64,000 bases of DNA, from positions 310,001 through 374,000 of the forward strand of contig JAWWNJ010000051.1 of NCBI GenBank assembly GCA_037176885.1, read 5' to 3'. Shown here one piece after another: positions 44,947-55,922 of this stretch. The number at the start of each line of letters is the position of its first letter. Positions within the stretch are counted from its first letter, which is position 1. The DNA is from Favolaschia claudopus (Eukaryota > Basidiomycota > Agaricomycetes > Agaricales > Mycenaceae). The notes below the pieces were generated by a model. The model was not told where the DNA came from, did no database searches, and saw only the letters and a program-made list of their open reading frames with translations. The translations under genes and the position numbers were made by a program.

Positions 44947-47900
44947 TCAAATCTCTCCCTCCTCTGGGCTCTCCGCTCGCACATTTTCCGTGACTACCTT
45001 CGGCGGCGACGCTGGTTTTTCGTCGACCTGCATCGCATCCCGGTCGTTTGCAGGCGGTCCGTCGTAACGCGCGCGCTTAAAAAGATGCAGATCAGTTAAT
45101 AGAATATTCAATAGACAAAATTCAAACAAACCTTTTCGCCTCGGTCGTCGCCTTCCCGATCCTCATACATATCTCGCTTCTCTCTCTCTCGCGGGGGACC
45201 GCTCCTGCTTCTTCTGCGCGGCTCACGATCCCAATCCCTGGCGGCGCCTGAGCTCTTTCGGTCCCTTCCTCCTCGGTCTCTTCGTGCGTCTTTCTTTCCT
45301 CCGTAATCCCGCTCCCGCTCCCAACCCTTGTCCCGCTCTCGGTCGACGTCTCGGTCACGATCGCGGCCGTAATCTCTCGACGACCTATGGACAGGCCCAG
45401 GTGCCCCATGGTCATAGTCGTCTCGCCGGTGGTATCCCCTTCCTCCACGGCCACCATCTCTGGAGTCTCGTTCAAATTCTTTACCGCGATCCCTCTCTCG
45501 TTCGCGCTCATGGTCGCGAGCTGGCTCCTTTCGCCGCCTACTGCCAACACTCCCGTTATCATCATCCTCCGCAGCCTCCCGTAATCGCTCCTGTAGCTTT
45601 ATCAGAACCATCAACCAGAAAAGAACATAGAGGTCAACATACTTTTTGCCGTTTGACGTGCTTATTCCACGCAGCCTTGCGGCTTTCCTCATCCTCAAGG
45701 GCCTTGTACTCCGGGAGTTCTTCCATGAGAGGCACAGCGGCCTCGTATTCTACTGTCTCGACCGGAATATTGAGTTTCTTGAGCGCATACCGGAGGTCAT
45801 CTTGTAAGTGTCGCTGACGTCGCTCCGCGCGGCGTTTCTCATCCGCGCGTTTCTTCAGTGCGATATCTCGCATCTGGGTGAATATGAATCAGCTGTTATA
45901 GATGGTTGGGAGGCAAACGAACGCACGGTTGACCACACCAAATTCAATTCTTCAGAACTCAACTGTTCAACTGCTATATCACCCTCGCTGCCAGCCTTCA
46001 CAACTGCAAGGAACTCTTCCTCGGTCGTTTCTGGACCGACAACAAAGGCTGCAGGCTGGTCTTGATCCTTTTCTGGCTTGCCATTTTCGGCTGGCGCTGT
46101 TTCAGCGTCAGTCATTTTCACATCCCCATCCTCTTTCTCGCTCGTCTGCTTCGCGCGAGCAGCATTATATCGCCCAATAGCAGCTTCAACGATAGCCATC
46201 TTCTTCTCGAGCTTTTGGTCCAGGACGTCAACGGCATCCCAAAAGAGTTCGAGCGGATTGGATCCTGGGTTTCCGAGCATATTGAGGTAGCGTTCATCAG
46301 TCTTGAACAAGGGGTACACGTCTTTCCACTTTGTACGCGCCTTGATTTCCCCCACACCAGTGAGCTCTTCTAGCAATGCCTAGGGCAAGTATACCAATCA
46401 GCGCACCACACACTGAAGAGAGAAAGATAGAACGCACCTTGAAAGCTTCACGAGTCTTACGTTCCTTACGGTTCTTCTCGACCTCCGCACGACGCATTTG
46501 ATCCTCGTACTCTCGCTCACGCACACGACTGTAGTCTTCAAACGCAAGCAAGATATCGAGCGTCGGCAATTTCTGCAATTCTGCGTCTTCAACCCATGCT
46601 TCAGAAGCTAGCACTCGCTCCTGCGCATCGCGCCAGCGAGTGACAACATCGACGTTCAGCTCCTTGAATAGTGCTACGACCTTGGCGATGCTGCGAGCGC
46701 GTGCAGCACGCGTCTCCTGCACTTCGCGTTGCTTGAGCTCAGCAACATACTCTTCAAAAATGAGCTTCCGCTCTGCCTCTATACGGGCTTGCTGCCAGAT
46801 GGGGTGAGCTGCAAAAAGCTTATCGGCAGTAGGAAATGTCGTGTAGTGGAAAACATTCGGATTGCCTTTCAGCATATTCCGGAGCGCGGGACGTAACTTC
46901 GCCAGCCTTGCCTCCTTGTCCTCCTGCTCCTTCGCCTTGAGGTTGGTCGTATACTAAATCTACGTCAGCGACTGGAGGGCAAAACACGAGGAAATGAGAA
47001 AGACCTTCTGAAAAGTCGCTTTCTTCTCCGAAAGACTGTTGAGCGCTTTATACAACGGATCGGTGATGATTGCGCGCATGGTCTGTTCCCAAGTCCAAGT
47101 AGGATCGACACCGGCCTTACGTAGCAGGTGCATGAACGCTTTCTCGCCTTCTTCGAATGTGGTGAATCCATTATGGGGGATGACAGGATCATCTGGAAGA
47201 TTCGGACGCGAAGGGAGGATACTTGTCGGTGTAAATGGGACACCACCAGTGTGAGGACCCACAGCAAGATCATTATTCCCGTTAGGTGGGGCAAGAGCAG
47301 AAACATCGGTCCCCTGCGCTACAAGCGCGCCGGGACCGACAGGTGTGAAGCCAGGTCGAGGGGGACTGCAAGCGGAGAATACTGAGCATCTAGAAGGTTG
47401 AAAGTGGTAGCAGGACTCACGCCGCAGGATTTTCCTTTTCTACTTTTTCCAAGACCAGAAGCAACTCATCCGGCATATCCCATTTTGATTCTTTAGTTTC
47501 GGTCTGCAAAAGCGGTCGGTCAGTCGCGGTAATTGGTGTGATACAATGCGACGAACATTGTAGTAGTATTTCCTACCGCCGGAGAAGTATTCCTTCCACT
47601 TGGTTTGATTCAGGGCGCGCTGGGTCAAGTTAAGTGGTCTGTAACACACCGAACACGGCAAGTGAGGCGAGGATTAGGCGCACCTCGAAAGGCGTCTTCA
47701 AATCTGAAGGGGGTCAGCTTTGAGCGTCGGGTTGCATGAATAGGCAAACGGACCGTCGGGTTTCTCCCATACACTCTCTTTGCTGTTCGTATTGAACCAA
47801 TACGTGCGACCTTCGGGGTTACGATGCTCAGTCTACAGAAAGATCAGTCAAGTAAAATTCTCCGGTTGAAGGCATAGACTGACCCAGATACCGAGTGCGG

Positions 47901-47961
47901 GGACAGGAGTAGCCTAATTACGAGGTTAGATAGACCCAACGCGTATATTTCCACTCACCAT
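44947..47961 (-). CDS. PRP40: PRP40-type U1 snRNP splicing factor (WW and FF domains)
   Basis: About ten exons encode roughly 830 residues. Exon 1 is only the ATG (47961-47959), followed at once by a GTGAGT donor; exon 2 (47913-47884) supplies [10 protein letters not shown]. Two WW domains follow: [20 protein letters not shown] and [14 protein letters not shown]. Then come several FF domains, e.g. [32 protein letters not shown] and ERYLNMLGN. The C-terminus is a long Arg/Asp/Glu-rich RS-like tail ([14 protein letters not shown]) ending in SPEEGEI. PRP40 bridges 5' and 3' splice sites in the nucleus through WW binding to proline-rich BBP/SF1. All frames fit. It is the second splicing gene of the window, after CCDC130. 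Confidence 0.9.
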
Positions 47962-48231
47962 AGCAAACCGAGAGCAAGAAAGCCGATGTTTGCTAAAAGC
48001 CTTGGTTTTCGACAAATTTGGTATACAAAAAATCTATTTTTCGTGATTTCGCGAGTTCGTCTACCTAAATAGACTCGGGTGGTACACAGGATACAGACTA
48101 ATATAAGTAGTCATTAACGTTAGCAATGTAATCTCAACACACAAAACGAATAGCGCGAACATAGCGTAGCAACAGAGACCGTACAGCGACCGAAGGAAAT
48201 CTATATGCAAAGAATCGTGAATGGGCATGAA
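47962..48231. other. Short intergenic region
   Basis: This 270-bp interval holds the PRP40 leader and the 3' end of the NT-C2 gene. Nothing further was recognised. Confidence 0.4.
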
Positions 48232-49668
48232 TCAAGTCGCGACCGCGGCACCAGCTCGCGCCCGACTCCGACTACGAGCACGATTGCGCTTCCACCAATG
48301 ATTAGGGCGGCTGTCTACGCTTGGAGACGTGGGGCTGTCATTTCCGGCCGAGCTGCCAGTGACAAAGCTGGACGCGACACTCGATGCGAAGCTGGGTCGG
48401 GGACCATTTTCGTTGAGTGTCGCGCGACTACTGGGCGCAAGGGAAGCTTGCCCACTGGAGGTAAGAGTAACCAGCAACGGGGGCTTGACAGGTGCAATCG
48501 AGCGGGAGCTTTCCGTCGACGGACCAATACTCCGTGAAGATGCGGAGGTGCTCGGCCGCGATGATGAAGCCGACGTGAAGGAGGTGGAATCAAGTTGCGA
48601 TAAGGCAGCAAAGGGAAAAGAGTTAACCGATCCAGACTCGGCGGTGACGAGCTTCGTGAAGGGACTCACGAGTCGCTCTTCGCGCACAGGAGCGGGATTA
48701 AATAAGGCATCAATGAGAGATTCCGTAGGACGCGGGCCATAAGCGCGAGGAAGGGCACGAACGTCGAATGGCTGGGACTCTGTGCTGCTGCTCTTCGACC
48801 CCGTAGTCTTGATCGAGTTCTTACTCGACTGCAAAATGCTCTCTACCGGAGCATACAGATCCAGCGCCCGCGGCCGCGTTCGGAATACGTCGTCATGGGC
48901 AGAAAACAAGGTCGCAACTCCAGCGAGAATCTCTCCGTTCGGCAAGGGAGGTGCGGTGAATGGGGGAGGCGTTCCCAACGGCTCCACATGTATAGAAAGT
49001 CGTAGGGTGGCATTGGTTTTACTGTCGCGAAGAAGATACCGGCGGGTGACAACGCCCTTCGGTGGCACGGAGTTCGGTGCACTGTCCACGTACTCCGCTA
49101 AATCAATCTCAACCGTACCAAGTCGCGGCTTCTGCGGAGCATCGGGGTCATGAGCGATAACCCTCTGTACCACGTCGAGTTTAAAGGGATGGGGGAGGAG
49201 ACGGTGGGTGTCGCGCTCTATAGACATCTGCACGACTGCTGAGAGTGGGTGGTCCCATATGACTGAATGATCTTTTAGTGGTCCCCATCCGGTTTGACCA
49301 GACCGCGAGGTGTTGGTCTGCGTTTCGTCCACACTGACCGTGGTCGACGAGGGCGCCGAACTAGAACTATGTGTCTGTTGGCTTTGGGGTTCCTCAGCGC
49401 TTGTATCGGCGCTCCCAAAGCTATCGGCGTCCTCGTCATGGTCGATTTCGGGGGACGCCTTCGCTTTTCCCTTCCCCTTGACCTTCTGTGTGTTCTTGAA
49501 CTTCCAACGCACCCCGAATTCGCCGTGGACAAGAGGAACACTAGCAAGTTGGTGGATGGTTATGCGGACTTGGAATAGGGCGTGTCGAGGGAGGAGATGG
49601 TTAAGCTGAGCGCGGAGGCCAGTGGCGTGAGGTGCGGGCGCGTCGGGGGGGTTGTGGTTGTTGGTCAT
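48232..49668 (-). CDS. NT-C2 domain protein (EEIG1/EHBP1-type)
   Basis: A single exon of 478 residues starts at ATG 49668. The first 250 residues form an NT-C2 domain: LPRHALFQVRITIHQLASVP, GEFGVRWKFKN, then after an acidic/Ser insert WGPLKDHSVIWDHPLSAVV, LGTVEIDLAEYVDS, and TRRYLLRDSKTNATLRLSIH. NT-C2 domains link membranes to actin or to Rab-type trafficking. The rest is Ser/Thr/Pro-rich and ends in an Arg/Ser segment with RARSRSRAR. The family is conserved in fungi but its function there is mostly unknown. Insertion of the disordered block between two C2 strands is usual for fungal members. Confidence 0.8.
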   Translation of the reverse strand: MTNNHNPPDAPAPHATGLRAQLNHLLPRHALFQVRITIHQLASVPLVHGEFGVRWKFKNTQKVKGKGKAKASPEIDHDEDADSFGSADTSAEEPQSQQTHSSSSAPSSTTVSVDETQTNTSRSGQTGWGPLKDHSVIWDHPLSAVVQMSIERDTHRLLPHPFKLDVVQRVIAHDPDAPQKPRLGTVEIDLAEYVDSAPNSVPPKGVVTRRYLLRDSKTNATLRLSIHVEPLGTPPPFTAPPLPNGEILAGVATLFSAHDDVFRTRPRALDLYAPVESILQSSKNSIKTTGSKSSSTESQPFDVRALPRAYGPRPTESLIDALFNPAPVREERLVSPFTKLVTAESGSVNSFPFAALSQLDSTSFTSASSSRPSTSASSRSIGPSTESSRSIAPVKPPLLVTLTSSGQASLAPSSRATLNENGPRPSFASSVASSFVTGSSAGNDSPTSPSVDSRPNHWWKRNRARSRSRARAGAAVAT

Positions 49669-49884
49669 GGAGAGATACGGCGATTGGACTTGAAGACCAT
49701 GGGCGCAAAAGCTGAAACAAGAATATAGTAATTCGCCTAATCGGGTATGACGTTACCACGGTGACTAATTTGAACCCCAAATTATTCGGTGCTCTATTGT
49801 TCACAAAATCTACTGAACAGAGGCTTTCAACGCATTCCTCAGCTTTTCGATAGCGCGCCTGACCTCCCCTCTCTCACCCATAGC

Positions 49885-51144
49885 CTATCGTTGCCGCATT
49901 AGAGCCCGAACAAGCCTCGTTGTGAAGCTCACCGTCAGTTTGACCGCGCCATGTTCCTTGGGATCATCATTTTCAAGTGCGGTGAGCTCGTACCGCCCGA
50001 ATGCCCAGTTCAATATATGCGTTCCTTTCCCTGTAGGTCGCACAAAGCCCTTCACCCGCCAGATATGCTCCTTCGAAAGCATACCCAGTGCCCCAATCAG
50101 CACTTGCTCGTCTACGCTGTCAAAATGTCGAGTGTCGTCTGAATGGACCGCAGTGTGGGATCCGGGTGGGCAGTCACAGTGATCATGATTCTCATGCGGT
50201 GTGTAGCCAGCATACAGAGCAACTGTCTCGACTTCATCATTGTGACTCGGAGCAGAGGAATTTGTTGCCTGGAGAAACAATTTCGATTCCAATCCGAAGA
50301 TAAGGTTAGGGTCGACACCGTTACGCCCTGCGCATCGAAGTTTGGGCGTCAAGTCATTCAGTGTGTGTAGATGGTCCAGCACTTCGTCCAGTTTACGGTC
50401 GTCGACAAGTTCCCACTTGTTCTGAGAAAGTTGCAATGCATAATTACCACAACTAAGAACCTACGACTCACAATTAGTATGATATCAGTGTAACTGGCCT
50501 GCATCTTAGCCTATTGTGATGTTCCATCCAAGTGAGAGAGGTGGCTGGAAAGAGAGAGAAAGCGAACCGTTGGAGAGGTATCTTCGTAGCCCACAAAGTT
50601 TTCGGCGTCTATGACAGTCACGATGGCATCTAGTTTGAAGTCCCCTCCAGTTTGGCGCTCTAATTCGCGAATCTGGAAGGCCAGTGTTGCAGGAAATGCC
50701 GAGCCCGAGCATTCAATGATTATGCGATCGGGACGAAAATTGTCTACCTATATTCATGCGATCCGTCAAATAGAGGATGGATACTCACCTCTAATTTCTA
50801 GCAGCGCTGTTTGCATCTGCCCAACGAGCACGCAGCACCTTGCGTCGGGACTTTGAACACCTTACTTGTTGTACACGAATCCGCAACTCACATACATCCA
50901 TTCAAGATTTCACTTACGGCCGTCAAGCTGGATTGCTGGGCAAGCTTGCTATCGACCTCGATGTCCCCGAACTCATTCTTGAGAAGAACGACTGAAGGGC
51001 TCGCTCGAAACGGTTCTTTCACGGCAAACCGAGTGTGGCACCTTTGTAGTCTTTGGGAAGTTGAGGTAGAAGAGAAAGAATGATGCTGGTCTTGCCAGCG
51101 CCGAGAAAACCGGTGAACACAGTTATTGGAATTGCTCTTGACAT
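49885..51144 (-). CDS. ZNG1: ZNG1/CobW-type zinc GTPase metallochaperone (COG0523)
   Basis: About six exons encode roughly 330 residues from ATG 51144. The start MSRAIPITVFTGFLGAGKTS has the Walker A motif GFLGAGKT. VVLLKNEFGDIEVDSKL is the switch region, and NGCMCCVLVGQM is the CxCC metal-binding motif, split by an intron. Then come IIIECSGSAFPATLAFQIRE, VTVIDAENFVGY, and INKWELVDD (the NKxD-like G4). The C-terminal CobW_C half has HENHDHCDCPPGSH, a His/Cys cluster that could hold an extra metal, and KGFVRPTGKGTHILNWAFGR. ZNG1 proteins deliver Zn to methionine aminopeptidase in other eukaryotes. It is divergent from the siderophore transporter, with about 635 bp between starts. Confidence 0.85.
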
Positions 51145-51779
51145 GCGCGTTCAAGCTCAAGGCGAGCACGTTGTGCTTTGTTTGGCCGCCATCACTTCAA
51201 CTTGACCTCGTTGACTGCCTCTTCAACGACGACGACGACACAGGCGTCACACATTGCTTGAGTCTTATTAATTCCCAGTCAAATGCGTTGCTAAATGCGC
51301 GTAGTTCTGCAGAGTTCAAATCCTTAGGATCTCAGTACTTGATTTTCAACGTTTCAGCTTATTTCGAGGTTATCTTGCTCTTGACCAAGCGATCCTGTCT
51401 GAATACCGGTCCTCTGGGTCTCCGCCTGCTCTCAACTGCGTCACGATATTCGTAAAGATCTTCCTGAACACAGAACAGACATTTTTTCTGCTCCTCATGA
51501 CTGCTCCTCCCGAACTTCCGTGGCCTAGGCTCCCCGCTCCACCGGGATTTCCTCCGTGCCAAGTGTTCCGTGCCTTCGCACCCGGTCCCGAATGGCCATC
51601 GTCCTTCCGGCCCTCGCCTCGTTCAGAAAAACTCCAGGAACACATCAAAGCCATCCCCGTTTATCTGATAAAATCTTCGCTTATCTGATAAATCAGCCCG
51701 ATAAGCGAACCTAATAAATGTTCTTCTAATCCCTCCAGGGTGTCTTCCAGCCCGTGGAAGCCCCGCTCATCAGCCTTCC
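51145..51779. promoter_or_regulatory. Shared upstream region of ZNG1 and the siderophore transporter
   Basis: This 635-bp interval lies between the divergent starts of a zinc metallochaperone and a siderophore-iron transporter. It contains the paired iron-type GATA sites listed separately. An open frame from ATG 51497 (63 codons) overlaps these sites and looks like chance reading of the promoter. Confidence 0.55.
51663..51691. promoter_or_regulatory. Two SreA/Urbs1-type GATA sites (ATCWGATAA)
   Basis: Two perfect copies of ATCTGATAA occur at 51663-51671 and 51683-51691, exactly 20 bp apart, about 90-115 bp before the ATG of the siderophore transporter. They match the consensus ATCWGATAA reported for the iron-responsive GATA repressors (SreA, Urbs1, Cir1 type). 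A single GATAA follows at 51700-51704. In iron-replete cells such a repressor would be expected to shut the gene off. Confidence 0.75.
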
Positions 51780-54410
51780 ATGTCTACCGGCCTTCAGCAT
51801 TCAAGCACGGACGAAAAACAGGAGCATGTTCCGCAGGACATGACCCCGACGTTGGCTAAGGATTTGGAAAATGCACCTGTTGTCGAGCAGGACGATGGTA
51901 GTTCTCAGTTCATAAGCCTGCTCGTTTGAACTAATCCGCTGTATAGGCGTCAGCCGAATCGAGGCGCTTTGTGTGTATTGTTTCAATGTTTTTCTCCATC
52001 TACTCACTTGTTCCACAGACCTTGTTTTCAGCAAGGGTTGGAAGTTATGGATGCTCTACGGGTGCGAACTCAACATGTCCGTCTTGGAAGACGCACCTGA
52101 CTCTTGGATCTGTCATTCAGCTCACTCGCTCTTATTTCCTTCGTGTATGCTCTGAGTCAAAGCACAACTTACACGTATGAAGCATACGCGGCTTCCTCAT
52201 TCCAGAGTCACGCCCTCATTGGCACAATCGGGGTCGTCGTCGCTATCATCGGGGGTGTTGCTAAACCATTCATTGCCAAGGTCAGTAGAAAGGCGTCGCG
52301 TCCTATCTTGCTGACGTATACCGCAGACTTCTGATTTGTCCAGCCGCCCATTGGCATTGGCAATGTCCATTTTCTTTTATGCCATAGGTTATATCATCGT
52401 GGCTGCCTCAACCACAATCGGCGCAGTCGCTGGCGGTGAGTGAATCGATCTTTTTTTCTCTTGCTCTCTGCGCTGACTGAACGAATCGCAGGGCAAGTCA
52501 TCTACACGATAGGCAACACCGGCATCGATTTAGGTACGCCCTAACACTTACAACTGCTTAATCTAACTCATGCCGTCCAAAGTCCTTGGAATCATCATCG
52601 CGGACATTACCTCCCTGCAGTGGCGTGGATTCATGCAAGGCCTCTTCAGTCTTCCGTTCATCATCACTGCATTCGTCGCTGGGAAGATCGCAAGCGGTAT
52701 CTCTGCTAATACTCTGAATGGCTGGCGCTGGGGGGTAATTCACTGTTCTGGGTATGTCGAACTTTCACTGATCTGCCATTCTAGTATGGCATGTTCGTCA
52801 TCCTCGTCCCTATATCGATCGCTCCCGCCCTAGTCGTGCTCTTTTGGGGAGACAGAAAAGCGAAAAAAGTCGGAGGTACTCATGACGCCCGTGTATTATG
52901 TTTGAAACCCTTCATTTGTTATCAGCTCTCTCGTTGGCTTCGTCTTCCTACGTCCGTCGTAAACAAATCGCCGGTGAGCAGGTGGATAGGTCACTGCTCA
53001 AGTTGGCGATATATTACTGGCGTCTCATCGACGCTTTTGGTCTGCTCCTGTTGGGAACGGGTTTCACTCTCATACTCTTGCCGTTTACCTTGTACACGAC
53101 CGCCCACAATGGGTGGAAGAACCGTATGTAATCATCTCGTTCTGATTTGCTTTCACCCTCATCCTTCACAGCCTCCCTCATTGCCATGTTCGTCGTAGGA
53201 GGTATCCTGCTGATTGCTTTCGGCGCCTGGGAATTCAAGGGAGCCACACACCCCATCATGCCTCGGCGGGTACTCAACAAGACATTCGTTCGTGCATTGC
53301 GAATGCTTCGTTAAAGCGCTAATCAGCCCCCCAGCTCTGCTGTGTCGCGATTGATTTCTTGTACTATCTTTCGGGATATGTTACTTTGACGTACTTCTCC
53401 TCCTACGTCTATGTTGTCAAGGACTGGTCGGTGAGCTGCCGAGCGTGATTCATCAAGGCCCCTTCCGCTAACCCGTAGTAGCTGGAAAACTACACGTATT
53501 TCAACAACATGTGCGTACAACCTGTTTCGGCGTGCGCAACTGCTGATTGATACACCAGTCTCACTGTTGGACTGTGTTTATTCGGTTTCTTGGCCGGCGT
53601 CATACAGCGAATAACGCATCGGTACAAATACCTACAATTAACAGGTCTTTGCATTCGGCTCATGTGCGTAACTGTGTCCCTTGCTGCTGGTCCAGCCACT
53701 GACAACGTCGACAGAGGCCAAGGCCTCATATTCCTCTCAGCTAATGGCAACAAGAGGTTCGCTAGATTTGTGGTTGTGCTCCTTCTCGGCTGACTTGGTT
53801 CGTGAAAAGTGACGCCGTCCTAGTCATGAGCCAAATCCTCACCTCCCTCGGAGGCTCGTTTTCGGTCATCGGTTCCCAAGTGGCGAACCAGGCATCCGTT
53901 CCTCATCAGGCTCGCTGATTTTTCATGGTCAATGCAATAGTTGTCTGACTTCTTCCATCAGGACATGGCTCTTGCCATTTCTCTCCTTTCGCTTTGGACC
54001 AGCGTTGGAGGCGGCATCGGCTCAGCCATTGCGGCCGCCATTTGGAATGCAAAACTCCCTGCTAATCTCAACAAGTATCTAGGAGATCAGCTTAATTCCA
54101 CCGAAATTGCTGATATCTTTGGCTCTATTCTGGTTGCCCGCGAAGCCCAGCCCCGCGATCTGGTCATAAAAGGTGAATATTCTGTCGCCCGTCAAGCGGT
54201 TGTTTGACTATAGCACCAGCGTATGATGACACCGCATATCAACTCTTCCTCCCGGCTCTCGTCCTTTCCGCCCTTCCGCTACTGGCTGGATGCCTTACCA
54301 CCAATTTCTATCTTGGTACAGGTCACAATGCCATTGAGACTAAGGAGGTCCGCCTGCGTGGTAGGGATGAGACCGCTACGGAGACGGAGACAGAAAAATC
54401 TCGAGATTAG
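51780..54410 (+). CDS. Siderophore-iron transporter (SIT/ARN MFS family)
   Basis: About 14-15 exons encode roughly 620 residues, starting at ATG 51780 (MSTGLQHSSTDEKQEHV). The first conserved block is GVSRIEAL then KGWKLWMLYG, which opens TM1 in all SIT proteins; YALSQSTTYTYEAYAASSF and SHALIGTIGVVVAIIGGV follow. TSLQWRGFMQGLFSLPFIITA and GWRWGYGMFVILVP are further signatures, with KAKKVG in the central loop. The second half has TYFSSYVYVVKDWS and DMALAISLLSLWTSVGGGIG before the last spans. Such 14-span transporters import ferric siderophores across the plasma or vesicle membrane. No stop or frameshift is needed to join exons. Regulation by iron is suggested by the paired GATA sites just upstream. 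Confidence 0.86.
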
Positions 54411-54520
54411 AAGGAATAGTAGCCATAATTTGGCCATTCCTGTTTTTAGTGAGGGAAAGCCATGTATGAAAAGCTGTGCGATTAGATTAGCTATAGAATC
54501 CCGACTTGCTTTCAACGTCC

Positions 54521-55775
54521 ATGTCCGACTCAGATTCTTCAGATCTTCCGGAGGATATGATCGTTCGTCTGGCGGATATAAAAACCCTGCGACAGCTCTT
54601 TCACGCTCGTGTGCTTCAAACTGCTACAAAAGCGCGATACACCCCAAATGCTGGATTCTTGGATCGCGTCTCCCTGTTGTAAGGGAAACACACCCCGCCG
54701 CGCGCCATCGTGTACTCATTTCAATTGAAGCCAAGGAGATATAACCGTCATGGAGGTAGACTCCATCGTCAATGCAGCGAACCGAAGCTTACTCGGTAAT
54801 TGATTCGATGAGGGTATCTCAAATCTGATCTCTTTGTGCAGGAGGCGGCGGAGGTGCGTCGATGTAGTTTCTCTTCTGCCGGATCTCATTTGAAGTAGTC
54901 GATGGCGCGATTCATTCTGCTGCCGGCCGGAAACTCGTCGAAGAATGTGTGTCGATTCAGCCGTTCTTTCATTTATCTAACTCAGTGTTACACAACTTGA
55001 ACTTGAAGGCGAAACTCTGGGTGGATGCGACACCGGACAATCCAAAATCACATCCGCGTACAAGCTTCCTTCGCAAGTCCTTTGCCTCGTACCATGATGA
55101 GGCACCCGTTGACGAGGGTTCTCAGAAAACGCATCATACATACAGTCGGCCCCGTTCATTCGCGGTCGGATATCGAGAGAAGGGCCGAACAGCTTCGCTC
55201 TTGTTATGCAACCAGCCTGAATCTTGCAGTGGAGCATGATTTAAAACATATCGTATGCCGTACCTTCCAGTCAAGCGTAGGACTAAATAATTGCAAGGCT
55301 TTCCCATCTGTCTCCACCGGCATTTATGGCTACCCTATAGAAGATGCAACCCACATTGCTTTGGACGTTGTCCGCCGTTTCTGTGAATCAGAGGAATCCA
55401 GCAAGGTGAGTGCAAGATTTCCTTTTTCATTGTACCGAGTTAACAGGTTCGCCGGCTACAGGTGGAACGTATAATATTCGTGCGTTTCCTGTTTAATATT
55501 CAGAGCTCTTTTTCATTGTTCTTTGCAGGTGGTGTGGAGCAACAAGGACAAGGAAGTTTACGAGTACGTCGCCGCATACATCTTCTATAACTCTACTGAC
55601 TTACAACAGAACCTTACTCCCGGAGTATTTCCCAACAGAAGAGGAACCTGCTTCTAGCGACGCCACAGCAGGTGATGTTCCGCCTACCGAAGCTGTGGCA
55701 CAAGAGCCACCGTCCTCAGGGGAGCCACCTCAAACATCGGACACGGCCGACAACACGCCTGCGCAAGCTCCTTGA
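54521..55775 (+). CDS. Macro-domain (ADP-ribose) protein
   Basis: About nine exons encode roughly 270 residues from ATG 54521 (MSDSDSSDLPEDM). The macro domain runs through GDITVMEVDSIVNAANRSLL, GGGGVDGAIHSAAGRKL, CDTGQSKITSAYKLPSKRII, HTVGPVHSRSD and the ribose-contact loop AFPSVSTGIYGYPIEDATHI. It matches MacroD-type proteins that bind or hydrolyse ADP-ribose groups. The second stretch is coded by a 12-nt microexon (54842-54853) plus its neighbours. The PSKRII junction needs a GC-AG intron (55073-55125, GCAAGT). The tail is acidic and Pro-rich. It follows the siderophore transporter by 110 bp. Confidence 0.82.
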
Positions 55776-55922
55776 CGGTTTTCGCATTCCTTGTGATGAT
55801 TTTGTAGTCTATGTAATCTTACCGGATATCGAACAGCCTTTCCAGCACAGTTTCAGCATCATGCTTCAAATAACTAGGAGCAAGTAAAATCGAAATCATC
55901 GACCACTACAATTCCAGTATCC

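Noticed and set aside
51497..51688. A 63-codon open frame before the siderophore transporter as its first exon.
   Set aside because: It is Pro-rich, runs across the GATA sites and stops before the true start at 51780, which begins a normal SIT N-terminus.
51655..51720. A possible small inverted-repeat element made of TTATCTGATAA words.
   Set aside because: The words are exact regulatory GATA sites in a promoter position, and there is no target duplication.
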